A stretch of DNA of 64,000 nt from Devosia sp. (GTDB lineage: Bacteria > Pseudomonadota > Alphaproteobacteria > Rhizobiales > Devosiaceae). This document shows, piece after piece, positions 35,379 through 44,913 of the stretch. Under the pieces are notes generated by a model. That model made no database searches, was not told the DNA's origin, and saw only the letters and a list, made by a program, of their open reading frames with translations. The stretch lies in assembly GCF_025809055.1 (NCBI RefSeq), contig NZ_CP075529.1, positions 2,901,501 through 2,965,500 of the forward strand. Direction: 5' to 3'. Position 1 is the stretch's first letter. The number at the start of each line of letters is the position of its first letter. The position numbers and the translations under genes are program-made.

Positions 35379-35846
35379 ATGAGTAAGCCAGTCAATGTGC
35401 ATGGCACCGGTCTCGTGCTGGGCGATTCGGGCGTTTTGCTGCGCGGGCCTTCGGGCGCCGGAAAATCGGTGCTGGCGCTGGCGCTGCTCGATCGCTGGGA
35501 AATGCGCGGGCAGACCGCGCTGCTCGTCTCCGATGACCGGGTGGACCTGCGCGAGAGCGCGGCCGGACTGACGATGGTGGCGCCCCCGAGCCTGGCCGGG
35601 ATGATCGAGTTGCGCGGCCGCGGCATCATTCACCGCCGCCACGCCGAGGCGGCACGGCTGGACCTGGTCATTGATCTCGTGCCCGACCTCATCCGGCTGG
35701 TGGAGGAGGACGACCTGCAGACCGAGATCATGGGTCACCTGCTGCCGCGTGCGCCCGTGCCCGTAGGTGGGGTCGTCAGCCTTGGCCATCAATTGCTGCT
35801 GGTGGCAGAGGCCGTGCGCGCAAGCCTGGACCTGACTGAACCGTGA
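35379..35846 (+). CDS. hprK: HPr kinase/phosphorylase, short alphaproteobacterial type
   Basis: This 155-residue protein corresponds to only the catalytic C-terminal domain of the Gram-positive enzyme, as usual in this group. Walker A GPSGAGKS is at residues 23-30, SDDRVDL follows, and the signature MIELRGRGII lies in the middle. It would phosphorylate HPr on a serine equivalent and so control the regulatory PTS. It starts 9 bases after chvG, linking envelope signalling and PTS genes in one locus. Confidence 0.9.
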   Translation: MSKPVNVHGTGLVLGDSGVLLRGPSGAGKSVLALALLDRWEMRGQTALLVSDDRVDLRESAAGLTMVAPPSLAGMIELRGRGIIHRRHAEAARLDLVIDLVPDLIRLVEEDDLQTEIMGHLLPRAPVPVGGVVSLGHQLLLVAEAVRASLDLTEP

Positions 35847-35982
35847 CAATTTACCCCTTGCAACCGGACGGCCCTGAGACAAGACTGGCCGCCGTTTTCG
35901 GACCGGCACCAGGCGGGGCCGAATGCGGGGGCTTTTGGTGCCCGCCGGCAGGGCCGGCGTGGCGACCGACTGGGGAAAGTGC

Positions 35983-36384
35983 ATGATCGGATTGGTTCTG
36001 GTGACCCACGGCGCGCTGGCTGACGAGTTCAAGCTGGCCATGGAACACGTCGTTGGCCCGCAGGAAAACGTGGAAACCATAGCCATTGGTCCCGAAGACA
36101 ATGCCGAAACCCGGCGCGACGACATCCTGGCCGCCATCGACCGAGTCGAGACCGGCGCCGGCGTCATCATCCTCACCGACATGTTCGGCGGCACTCCGTC
36201 CAATCTCGCCATTTCGGTGATGCAGAACCGCCAGGTCGAGGTCATTGCCGGGGTCAACCTGCCCATGCTGGTGAAGCTCGGCCGGGTGCGCGGCGAGATG
36301 GGCATGGAAGAGGCCGTCGCCATTGCCCAGGAGGCGGGCAAGAAATACATCACCGTCGCCAATTCGATCCTCGGCGGGGCCTGA
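35983..36384 (+). CDS. PTS EIIA component, mannose (ManX) type
   Basis: This 133-residue IIA-Man domain starts MIGLVLVTHGALADEF, with the phospho-acceptor His9. The family segment VIILTDMFGGTPSNLA follows. ATG 35983 is preceded by GGGGAAAG. No IIB/IIC permease is present, so it is regulatory, receiving phosphate from HPr and not transporting sugar. It lies between hprK and the HPr gene. Confidence 0.9.
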   Translation: MIGLVLVTHGALADEFKLAMEHVVGPQENVETIAIGPEDNAETRRDDILAAIDRVETGAGVIILTDMFGGTPSNLAISVMQNRQVEVIAGVNLPMLVKLGRVRGEMGMEEAVAIAQEAGKKYITVANSILGGA

Positions 36385-36387
36385 TCC

Positions 36388-36687
36388 ATGGACGCCGGCA
36401 GGGCGCTCGCCCAGCAATTGACCATCGTCAACCGCAAGGGCCTGCACGCCCGCGCCTCGGCGCGCTTCGTGCGCACGGCCGAATGCTTCGACGCCACGCT
36501 CTCGGTGGTCAAGGACGGGACATCCGTCGCCGGCAATTCCATCATGGGGCTGATGATGCTGGGCGCTGGACCCGGCTCGACCATCCTGGTCCAGGCCACT
36601 GGCAAACAGGCACGCGAGGCCCTCGAAGCCATTGTCGAACTGGTCAACAATGGCTTTGACGAGGACGTGGACGGGGCCGAGGCTTGA
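36388..36687 (+). CDS. Phosphocarrier protein HPr
   Basis: This 99-residue HPr-fold protein has the active-site His20 in NRKGLHARAS and the regulatory-serine region GNSIMGLMML. It carries phosphate from enzyme I to the IIA protein. It starts 3 bases after the EIIA gene. Its last codon and stop are overlapped by the TTG start of the next gene. Confidence 0.92.
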   Translation: MDAGRALAQQLTIVNRKGLHARASARFVRTAECFDATLSVVKDGTSVAGNSIMGLMMLGAGPGSTILVQATGKQAREALEAIVELVNNGFDEDVDGAEA

Positions 36688-37217
36688 GCGACGAAATCGC
36701 GCTCAGCCCGTATGATCCGGCCTGGGCCAGGTCCTTCGCTGCCGAATATTCCAACTTACTGGCCTGTTTCGAGAAGCCGCCATTGGCAATCGAGCATATC
36801 GGCTCGACCTCGGTGCCCGGCCTCCCCTCCAAACCGATTATCGACATCCTGATCCATGTCGAAGACCGCACGCGGGCCGTAGCGTCCATCCCTGCACTTG
36901 AGGCCCTGGGCTATGCCAATGTGCCGAACTATATCGACCCAAACCGGCTGGTCCTGATAAAGCGACGGTCCGATGGCGAACGCAGCCATCATGTGCATGT
37001 GCATAGCGATGCCGATGAGGTTCGGCGGCACCTGATGTTCCGGGATCGGCTGCGCAGCGACAAGGCGGTGCGCGACGACTATGCGGCGCTGAAGGCCGAA
37101 CTCGCCCAGCGTTTCCAGGAAGACCGTGCCGCCTACTCCAAGCACAAGACGGCCTTTATCGACGCGATCGTGCTGGGCATGGGCGGGCCAGCGCGCAAGA
37201 CGCCCTGGAACCCCTAA
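36684..37217 (+). CDS. GrpB family protein (nucleotidyltransferase-like)
   Basis: This 177-residue UPF0157/GrpB protein has the family sequence IEHIGSTSVPGLPSKPIIDILI, which resembles a minimal nucleotidyltransferase core (GS...D-x-D-like), and the His-rich SHHVHVHSD. The TTG start overlaps the HPr stop (TTGA), indicating translational coupling. The biological role is unknown. Confidence 0.85.
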   Translation: MSDEIALSPYDPAWARSFAAEYSNLLACFEKPPLAIEHIGSTSVPGLPSKPIIDILIHVEDRTRAVASIPALEALGYANVPNYIDPNRLVLIKRRSDGERSHHVHVHSDADEVRRHLMFRDRLRSDKAVRDDYAALKAELAQRFQEDRAAYSKHKTAFIDAIVLGMGGPARKTPWNP

Positions 37218-37298
37218 GCCTCCTAGGCGGCCAAAACAGGACTTTTTCCTGCCTTTTCCCTGCGCCATAGTGAGCCGGTGCGAACGGGGAGCCGGGAT

Positions 37299-37814
37299 GT
37301 GTTGAGGCAGCTTATTGCAGGGGTCGGCGGCATCGGGCTGGCCGTAACCCTCAGCCAGTTCCCCGAATATGCCCAACAATATACCCAGCGTCTTGGCGGC
37401 GCGGTGGATGAATTGCGCGTCATCACCGAAGATTTCGACCGGGCGGCCGAGGCCGGCGGCATGGACCGGACTGCAGCGCTCGGGCGCTACAATGCCTCGA
37501 GCGACAGCTTTCTCGCCGGTCGCGGCGAGAGCATGACGCAGACCTTTGCCCGCTACGAGGAATTGCAGACGCGGCTGGCGCGCATCGAAGGCGCCGGGCC
37601 GCTCGAGCGCCTGCAGGCGCTGCCGGCCTATCTCGACACCGATATCGGCCAGCGCACGCTCGAGGCCTACAAGCCCGCCGTGCCGGTGACCATGGAGGGC
37701 GTGCTCTATGCCGGGGGCGGCTTCATTCTCGGATATCTGGTGCTGTCCGGGCTCGTCCGCTTCCTTGCGCTGCCATTCCGGCGCCGCGGCCGCATGACCG
37801 TGCGGCGGACCTGA
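37299..37814 (+). CDS. DUF2937 membrane protein
   Basis: This 171-residue protein has an N-terminal hydrophobic segment (LIAGVGGIGLAVTLS), the conserved FPEYAQQYTQRLGGAVDELR, a long helical central part and a second membrane helix (GVLYAGGGFILGYLVLSGLVRFLAL) with a basic C-terminal tail. This is the DUF2937 layout. I chose GTG 37299; GTG 37278 is also in frame. Function unknown. Confidence 0.75.
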   Translation: MLRQLIAGVGGIGLAVTLSQFPEYAQQYTQRLGGAVDELRVITEDFDRAAEAGGMDRTAALGRYNASSDSFLAGRGESMTQTFARYEELQTRLARIEGAGPLERLQALPAYLDTDIGQRTLEAYKPAVPVTMEGVLYAGGGFILGYLVLSGLVRFLALPFRRRGRMTVRRT

Positions 37815-37823
37815 ACCTGGGTC

Positions 37824-37843
37824 ATATAAACGTATCTTTATAT
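37824..37843. promoter_or_regulatory. Near-palindrome upstream of ahcY, putative operator
   Basis: ATATAAA (37824-37830) and TTTATAT (37837-37843) flank CGTATC. The 20-base site resembles palindromic ATAAAGATATCTTTAT-type sites proposed for ArsR-family methionine-cycle regulators such as SahR. It lies about 70 bases before the ahcY start. Confidence 0.5.
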
Positions 37844-37913
37844 CCCGCATTGATCGGTTCGGCCCCCTCCCGTATAGGAGGGGCAAGACACAAAGAAATG
37901 CCCGGAGACTCCC

Positions 37914-39317
<1,404 letters not shown>

Positions 39318-39319
39318 TG

Positions 39320-39349
39320 AAAACCCCGGACTTCGGTCCGGGGTTTTTT
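39320..39349 (+). terminator. Intrinsic terminator of ahcY
   Basis: The stem AAAACCCCGGAC / GTCCGGGGTTTT has a TTCG tetraloop and is followed by two further T residues. Confidence 0.93.
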
Positions 39350-39353
39350 GTTT

Positions 39354-39424
39354 AGAGCGTTTTCAGGAAAAGTGGACACCACATTTCTGGTTCGAAAACG
39401 TGACAAATCAAAAACCTAGAGCAC
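39354..39424. repeat. Short dispersed repeat of rhizobial type
   Basis: The stretch begins AGAGCGTTTTCAGGAAAAGT and ends CCTAGAGC, with GTTTTC / GAAAAC arms. Units starting AGAGCGTTTTC and ending TAGAGCA are familiar as high-copy intergenic elements in this order. There is only one copy in this window, so the identification is from memory. Confidence 0.5.
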
Positions 39425-39455
39425 TCGATCTGAACCAATCAGAACGAGAGATGCG

Positions 39456-40118
39456 CTAGGCCTGGAGCAGGAGGGCGCTGAGTTCGCCTGGCATCAGCAG
39501 GGGCACGTCGTGGCCGCAATTGAGGTCGTGGACGCTCCAGGCCTGATCGTGTCGCAGCGGCTTGGCATAGGCGCCAAAGCCATCCCAGCCGCTGGCCAGG
39601 ATGTAACTCTTGCGGGGCACCTTGAGATAAGCGCCGCTGACGGCAAGCGCTTCGGTGAAGGAGCCGGATGGTTGCGGTGTGGCCAGCCGGGTGACCTGCT
39701 CGGTCAAGGCGGCGGTCGGATAGTCGTCCTTGCCGATTTCCGGAACCGGGGCCAAGGGGCCTTCCGGCGCCCCGAAAAAGTCGGCAAAGGCCTGCCCGTC
39801 CTGCGGGATGAACGCGTCGAGATAAACAATGGCGGCGAGGCGCTCCAGCGCCCGCTCGGCGACACCGGTGATGACGAAGCCGGCATAGGAATGCCCCACC
39901 AGCACGACATCGCGCAGATCGTGCCAGACCATCTCGTTGACGATGTCGTCGATATGGGTGGTGAGCGTGATCGGGAACTGCGCCAGATGCGATCGCTCGC
40001 CCAACCCGCTCAGGGTCGGGACGTGAACTCGGTGGCCGGCCTGGCGCAATTGCGCTGCAACCAGATCCCAGTTCCAGGCACCGGCCCAGGCTCCATGCAC
40101 GAGAACAAAGGTCTTCAT
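39456..40118 (-). CDS. Alpha/beta hydrolase
   Basis: This 220-residue hydrolase has the oxyanion region VLVHGAWAGAWNW, nucleophile elbow VGHSYAG (Ser), and a late His in CGHDVPLLMP. Proteins of this shape include salicylate-esterase-like and hydroxynitrile-lyase-like enzymes and quinone-dioxygenase relatives. It diverges from an HxlR regulator with a palindrome-rich control region. That suggests induction by an electrophile or quinone-type compound, which is inference. Confidence 0.85.
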   Translation of the reverse strand: MKTFVLVHGAWAGAWNWDLVAAQLRQAGHRVHVPTLSGLGERSHLAQFPITLTTHIDDIVNEMVWHDLRDVVLVGHSYAGFVITGVAERALERLAAIVYLDAFIPQDGQAFADFFGAPEGPLAPVPEIGKDDYPTAALTEQVTRLATPQPSGSFTEALAVSGAYLKVPRKSYILASGWDGFGAYAKPLRHDQAWSVHDLNCGHDVPLLMPGELSALLLQA

Positions 40119-40128
40119 GGCTTCCTCC

Positions 40129-40168
40129 TATGCTTGCAAAAAGCAAGTGATTGTGTTTTACAAGCATA
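40129..40168. promoter_or_regulatory. Nested inverted repeats between hydrolase and HxlR gene
   Basis: CTTGC-AAAAA-GCAAG (40133-40147) lies inside TATGCTTG (40129-40136) ... CAAGCATA (40161-40168). This is a likely operator for the adjacent HxlR-type regulator, placed where it can control both divergent genes. Confidence 0.5.
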
Positions 40169-40185
40169 TGCCTTAGAGTCAACCC

Positions 40186-40620
40186 ATGACGTCAACATCT
40201 TTCCGCTCCGGCTGCCCGATCAATCTCGGTCTCGAGGTCTTTGGCGACAAATGGACCCTGCTGATCATTCGCGACCTGATGTTCGCCGGCAAACGCCGCT
40301 ACCGCGAATTTCTGGCGTCCGACGAAGCGATATCGAGCAATATCCTGGCCGACCGGCTGGCACGGCTGGTTGAGATGGGCATCCTGACGCGGGCCGACGA
40401 CCCGGGCCATCGTCTCAAGGCCATTTACTCCCTGACCGAGAAGGGTATCGATCTTCTGCCCATCCTGGCCCAGATCAGCCGCTGGAGCCGCACCTATATG
40501 CCAGTGGACCCGGCACTGGCGGCAACAGGCGAGGCCCGTGACCGGGCCGGACCGGGCGCCGAAGCAGCCCAGATGGCAGAACTGCGCGCCCTCCACCTGC
40601 CACGCGGCGAGGGGGCCTGA
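40186..40620 (+). CDS. HxlR family transcriptional regulator
   Basis: This 144-residue winged-helix MarR/HxlR-type protein has the family start SGCPINLGLEVFGDKWTLLIIRDL (single N-terminal Cys, which in several members senses electrophiles), then RRYREFL and SSNILADRLARLVEMGI. The C-terminal third is helical with no recognised ligand domain. It is divergent from the hydrolase gene and the likely regulator of it. Confidence 0.88.
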   Translation: MTSTSFRSGCPINLGLEVFGDKWTLLIIRDLMFAGKRRYREFLASDEAISSNILADRLARLVEMGILTRADDPGHRLKAIYSLTEKGIDLLPILAQISRWSRTYMPVDPALAATGEARDRAGPGAEAAQMAELRALHLPRGEGA

Positions 40621-40972
40621 ACGCGCTTTACTCCCCCCGCAACCAGATGAAGTTGTACCGAATAGGCACAAAACCTGTGTATTGGCCAAATCCGCATCGA
40701 TGGTGTTTACGCTTCGTTAGGGTTTCTGTTTCGTTCTCAGGTCAAGGCCTTTCCTGACGCTTTGCCCGCAACGCACAGGCACGAAGACTCTTTTTCGCGA
40801 TTCCAGCGCCCGCTATGGTCACAATGATTCGGGTGGCGGGGGACACGTCGACCGGGTTGGGGGCAGCCAGGATCGCAGTGAGCGATCCGGCGGGGCAGCC
40901 CTGTTTTTCGAGTGCAAGCGTACCGGCCCATGGCCGGATTGGCAGCGCAACCCAGTGAAAGAGGGCAGTCAT
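40621..40972 (+). other. Leader/promoter region of divL
   Basis: About 350 bases without a gene. Reading frames here are Arg/Pro-rich shadows. It holds the divL promoter; GTTTACGCTTCGTTAGG (from about 40705) is CtrA-box-like but has 6 and not 7 bases between the half-sites, so I do not call it. Confidence 0.3.
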
Positions 40973-43420
40973 ATGGCGCCGGATCACCTCCGGAAACGTC
41001 GCGGATTCGCAGCCTTGGCTGCCGCGCCTCTGGCCCTTCTGAGCGCTGCCCCCGCTCTGGCCCAGGGCCTGGTGCCGGCCAATCTGGGCGGTGTGGCGCC
41101 CATTGCCGTTGCCATCGGCGCCGGCGGCTTTGCCCTTTTGTCCATGGCCGTGGTGCGCAGCCTGATGCGCGATGGGCGCATGGCCCGTCGCCGCGCCGCC
41201 GAACAGATCGCCGGGCTTCGCGCCATGGTCGACGAATACGAGAATCTCATCGCCGCCGGGCACGAACTGACCGTTCTGTGGACCGAGCAGGATGGCGGCC
41301 GCCCCCGCTTTCTCGGCCAGGCCGCTGCTGTATTGCCACCCGGCCGGCCGGCAGAGAGCATTCTCAATCTGCACAGCTGGCTCGGCGCCGCAGATGCCAA
41401 TCGCCTTGCCACCCAGATCGAAAACCTGCGCATGCATGGCCACAGCTTTTCGGCCAGCGTGAAGACGCTCGAAAATCGGCTGATGCGGGTCACCGGCTGG
41501 GTCCTGGGCGGCGCAGCGGCCCTGCGCCTGCGCCCGGCCTTTGTCGATCCAAGCGCCACCGGTCTTGCGACCAGCGAAGCCGACAGCGTCCGCGCCATCC
41601 TGCATCTGCTCAGCAAGCCCGCCTTCCTGCGCGACGACAACGACCGGCTGGTCTATGCCAATCCGGCCTACCTGGCCCTGGCGCAGCAATGCGGCAAGCC
41701 GGTCGGCCAGGGCGTGCCGGAACTGCTCGATGCGCGCAGCCTTGCCAACCATCTGGCAGCCTGCCGCGGCAGCGAGACCCCGGTGAGCCTGCCCGTCGAT
41801 TTCGGCCGCCAGGGCCGGTTCGAGCTGGTCGAGTTCGGCCTGGCCGAAGGCCGCGCCGGCTATCTGCGCCCGGCCGACGAAGCCGCGCCGGCCCCGCAGG
41901 CGGAAACCCCGCTCGCCCATATCGGGGGTATCGTCGATGCATTGGCGACGCCGATCGCCATCTTCAATGCCCGGCGCGAGCTGGTGCAGTTCAACGCCGC
42001 CTATGCCGGGCTCTGGAAACTCAACCGCAAATTCCTCGCCTTGGGCGTCGACGAGCGCGCCATTCTCGACAAGCTGCGCACCGAGGGCATGCTGCCCAGC
42101 CAGGTCGACTACCATACCTGGCGCGCCAAGCACCTCGAGAGCTATACCCGCAAGGAGCCGTTCGAGGCCGAGCCCTGGCATCTGCCCGACGGGCGCACCA
42201 TCAAGGTGATCTCGGCGCCGGCGGGTCCGGATGGCGGCGTCATCTATGTCTTCGAAGACCTGACCGAGCGGCTGGAGCTGGAAAGCACCAACAAGGCCTT
42301 CACCAATGTGCTGCGCGAGACCATCAACGGTCTCTCCGAAGCCGTGGCGGTGTTCGGCACCAATGGCCGGCTGACCCTCTCCAATCCGCAGCTGTCCAAA
42401 TTGTGGAAGCTGCCGATGAACGAGCTCGGCACCAATCCCCATATCGACCAGCTTGCCGAAGCCTCGGGCCGCGCCATTCCCGAAGACGGCACCTCGATCT
42501 GGCGCGATCTCAAGCGCGGCATCATCGACCTCAACCCCACCCGCACCGACCAGACCGGCCGCATCAACCGCTCCGACAATCGCCTCATCGATTATGCCAT
42601 CACCCGCCTGCCGGATGGGCAGACGATGATGAGCTTCCTCGATGTCACCGAAAGCGCCGCCTATTCCAAGGTGCTCAAGGAGCGCAACGACGCCCTGGTG
42701 GCCGCCGACCGGCTCAAGGACGCCTTTGTCGAGAACGTCTCCTACGAACTGCGCTCGCCGCTGACCAACATCATCGGCTTTGCCGACCTGCTGGCGGGCA
42801 CCGAGGGCTCGACCCTCACCGAGCGGCAGGGCGAATATATCGACTATATCCGCGCCTCCTCGGTGACCCTGGGCGTCCTCATCGACAACATTCTCGACCT
42901 CGCCTCGGTCGATGCCGGCATTGCCGAACTCAAGCCCGAAGTGCTCGACGTACCCGCTCTGGTCGACAAGGCCAAGGCCGGGATCATGGCGACCTTCCCC
43001 GACGTTCTGGGCGACCAGCCGAACCTGGTGGTCTCCATAGCCGATGAGCTGCCTGAATTCGTCGGCGACGGCACGCGGCTGGTGCAGGTGCTCTACAATC
43101 TCCTTTCCAACGCGGCGCGCTTCTCACCGCCGGGCGGCGAAATCCGCCTCTCGGCCAGCCATCGCGGCGACCGCATGCTGTTCGTCATCGACGACGAGGG
43201 CCCGGGGCTGACCGAGGAAATGAAATCGGCCATCCTCACCCGGCTCGACAATCCCGCCAGCGGCGGCCGCCAGCGCGGCGCGGGCCTGGGGCTCTCCATC
43301 GTGCGCACCTTCGTCAACATGCATGGCGGCACCATTTCGGCCGAAAAGCGCGAGCCCAAGGGCAGCCGCATCATCGTCAACCTGCCCCTCAACGGCGCCA
43401 TGGCCGGCGTGGCCGAATAG
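40973..43420 (+). CDS. divL: Cell-cycle pseudokinase DivL
   Basis: This 815-residue multi-PAS histidine-kinase-like protein has a signal/anchor (FAALAAAPLALLSAAP), a second TM (VAPIAVAIGAGGFALLSMAV), several PAS-like domains from about residue 150 to 560, a DHp domain and a HATPase domain (NLLSNAARFSPPGGE, DDEGPGL, GAGLGLSIVRTF). At the phospho-acceptor position it has Tyr591 in NVSYELRSPLTN, where kinases have His. That is the DivL hallmark; DivL works with DivK and CckA to control CtrA. ATG 40973 follows GAGGGCAG. It is upstream of tsaE as in relatives. Confidence 0.88.
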   Translation: MAPDHLRKRRGFAALAAAPLALLSAAPALAQGLVPANLGGVAPIAVAIGAGGFALLSMAVVRSLMRDGRMARRRAAEQIAGLRAMVDEYENLIAAGHELTVLWTEQDGGRPRFLGQAAAVLPPGRPAESILNLHSWLGAADANRLATQIENLRMHGHSFSASVKTLENRLMRVTGWVLGGAAALRLRPAFVDPSATGLATSEADSVRAILHLLSKPAFLRDDNDRLVYANPAYLALAQQCGKPVGQGVPELLDARSLANHLAACRGSETPVSLPVDFGRQGRFELVEFGLAEGRAGYLRPADEAAPAPQAETPLAHIGGIVDALATPIAIFNARRELVQFNAAYAGLWKLNRKFLALGVDERAILDKLRTEGMLPSQVDYHTWRAKHLESYTRKEPFEAEPWHLPDGRTIKVISAPAGPDGGVIYVFEDLTERLELESTNKAFTNVLRETINGLSEAVAVFGTNGRLTLSNPQLSKLWKLPMNELGTNPHIDQLAEASGRAIPEDGTSIWRDLKRGIIDLNPTRTDQTGRINRSDNRLIDYAITRLPDGQTMMSFLDVTESAAYSKVLKERNDALVAADRLKDAFVENVSYELRSPLTNIIGFADLLAGTEGSTLTERQGEYIDYIRASSVTLGVLIDNILDLASVDAGIAELKPEVLDVPALVDKAKAGIMATFPDVLGDQPNLVVSIADELPEFVGDGTRLVQVLYNLLSNAARFSPPGGEIRLSASHRGDRMLFVIDDEGPGLTEEMKSAILTRLDNPASGGRQRGAGLGLSIVRTFVNMHGGTISAEKREPKGSRIIVNLPLNGAMAGVAE

Positions 43421-43544
43421 GCTCCCCTTCTCCCTCCCCCTTGTGGGCCATTTGACCGTAGCCTAGACCGGTGGGGTGATCCGGAGCATTGCGCTCTTTG
43501 CTCCACCCCACCCTCTATCCCTCCCCCTCAAGGGGAGGGAGGCG

Positions 43545-43985
43545 ATGGAGCCGAAAACATTGACCGAAACCTTCCTTTCCGATGATGCCGCCACGGCCCG
43601 GTTCGGTGCCCAGCTTGCCACGCAGCTGGTGGCCGGGGATATCGTCAGCCTCGAAGGCGACCTGGGTGCCGGCAAGACCGCCATGGCCCGCGCCATCATC
43701 CGGGCGCTGGCGGACGATCCGACGCTCGAGGTGCCCTCGCCGACCTTTGCCATTGTCCAGCCCTATGACACGCCGCGCGGACCGGTCTGGCACGCCGATC
43801 TCTACCGGCTCGCCGACGCCGCCGAAGTGGACGAACTGGGCCTGTTCGACGACCCCGAAGCCATTATCCTGGTCGAATGGGCGGCACGCGTGCCCGAAGT
43901 TGAAACGGCGGCGAGCCTGGTGGTCGCGCTCGATATTCCGCCCGGCGGCATGGGCCGGACTGTGCGGGTGACGCGGCGCGGTTAG
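43545..43985 (+). CDS. tsaE: tRNA threonylcarbamoyladenosine biosynthesis ATPase TsaE
   Basis: This 146-residue ATPase of the TsaB/TsaD/TsaE complex, which installs t6A37 in tRNA, has P-loop GDLGAGKTAMAR, then PSPTFAIVQPYD and HADLYRL. ATG 43545 follows GGGAGGGAGG, a ribosome site that is part of a CCTCCCC...GGGGAGG hairpin. In many relatives tsaE is followed by amgK/addB/addA; here a MITE-like repeat begins five bases after the stop and that order is broken. Confidence 0.9.
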   Translation: MEPKTLTETFLSDDAATARFGAQLATQLVAGDIVSLEGDLGAGKTAMARAIIRALADDPTLEVPSPTFAIVQPYDTPRGPVWHADLYRLADAAEVDELGLFDDPEAIILVEWAARVPEVETAASLVVALDIPPGGMGRTVRVTRRG

Positions 43986-43990
43986 ATCAC

Positions 43991-44171
43991 TTCACGATAG
44001 GACTGAAACGAGGGAGCCTTTCCCTTCTCCCCTGAGGGGAGAAGGTGGCGCGAAGCGCCGGATGAGGGGTTCACTTTCGCGTTCTTGCCGAGAGGATTTC
44101 ACCCCTCACCCCATCCCTCTCCCCTGAGGGGCGAGGGGGCGATGGATGCGAAGGGTCGGTTTACAAGTGAA
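43991..44171 (+). repeat. MITE-like repeat, family A copy 2
   Basis: This 181-bp element starts TTCACGATAGGACTGAAAC and ends ...GGTTTACAAGTGAA, complementary to TTCACTTGTAAACC. The internal hairpins CTTCTCCCCTGAGGGGAGAAG and CTCTCCCCTGAGGGGCGAG and the segment CGCGTTCTTGCCGAGAGG match copies 1 and 3. It begins five bases after the tsaE stop. Confidence 0.8.
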
Positions 44172-44567
44172 GTGCTTTAGGCCAGTGCCAGTCGGGCGCG
44201 CCGGGGCGCCCGCCGGCCGGATGGGCAGCGGGGTGCATTGGGCGGTATTCCGAGGCGGCTCTGCCCCTGAATGATAAAACGAGACAGACCCGCCTCGGAA
44301 TCCGGTTTTTGGGACAGCATCGCGTAGCGCCCGTTGAACGCTCGTCGCGGGGCGGCCGATGCCCGAACCTGTGGTGAAGCGCCACCACGCCGGACCCTTC
44401 GCCACTGTTCGCCTGCAGGCCGCCCATGCGGAGGGTGGGGCGAGTATGGGGCCACTGGCCAGGCCGGGGATAAGTTTGCCGTTAAGGCTTTGTTGACCAT
44501 AGGGAAGGGTTTCGGGAGCCGGTGGCGCGGCCATGCATTGCATTTGTATCAAATGCGAGGCAGCCCC
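44172..44567. other. Unexplained noncoding region with a 12-bp inverted repeat
   Basis: About 400 bases without a gene I can support. It holds the perfect arms ATTCCGAGGCGG (44247-44258) and CCGCCTCGGAAT (44290-44301) around a 31-base loop with TCTG/CAGA near its ends. No RNase P, SRP, tmRNA or 6S signature sequence was seen. Confidence 0.4.
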
Positions 44568-44864
44568 ATGGTCTATCCCCAATCCACAACCGACGCCCTC
44601 AGTGACGACGCCGTCGCCGAATTCCTCGACCTGGCCCGCTCGGCCAATGTCAGCTTCGATCTGGTCCACGACCGGCTGCATATGCGCATGGTCAACCCCA
44701 TCTGGTCGATGTGGGCGCCCATCCGCCACCTGCTCGACGAAATCGGCACCGCCCGGATCGAAGCCTTCGTGCGGCGGGAAGCCAGGGCGCGGGATACGGT
44801 GGAAAGCTGGAACGCGGCAAGCGTAGAGCGGCTGAAGGGTGCGGTTGAGGTGATGCGGGGGTGA
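44568..44864 (+). CDS. Hypothetical protein (98 residues)
   Basis: The start is ATG 44568 (MVYPQSTTDALSDDAVAEFL); an earlier in-frame ATG at 44553 follows a weak site. The protein is an all-helical-looking small protein, acidic at the N-terminus and basic at the C-terminus, with HDRLHMRMVNPIWSMWAP in the middle. Codon use is like the surrounding core genes. Function unknown. Confidence 0.55.
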   Translation: MVYPQSTTDALSDDAVAEFLDLARSANVSFDLVHDRLHMRMVNPIWSMWAPIRHLLDEIGTARIEAFVRREARARDTVESWNAASVERLKGAVEVMRG

Positions 44865-44913
44865 GGGGATGCGCCTGAACGTGCCCGACACGGCAAGTAG
44901 GCCACGCCCGGCA

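Noticed and set aside
37815..37913. SAM or SAH riboswitch before ahcY
   Set aside because: The leader is short and lacks the conserved riboswitch cores; a DNA palindrome explains regulation better.
40700..40725. CtrA box in front of divL
   Set aside because: The half-sites are degenerate and spaced by six bases, not seven.
40912..43047. 711-residue Arg/Pro-rich frame overlapping divL
   Set aside because: Out-of-frame shadow of divL; the composition is typical of GC-rich false frames.
44172..44567. Housekeeping RNA (RNase P, SRP, 6S or tmRNA) in the gap
   Set aside because: None of the diagnostic conserved sequences of those RNAs is visible on either strand.
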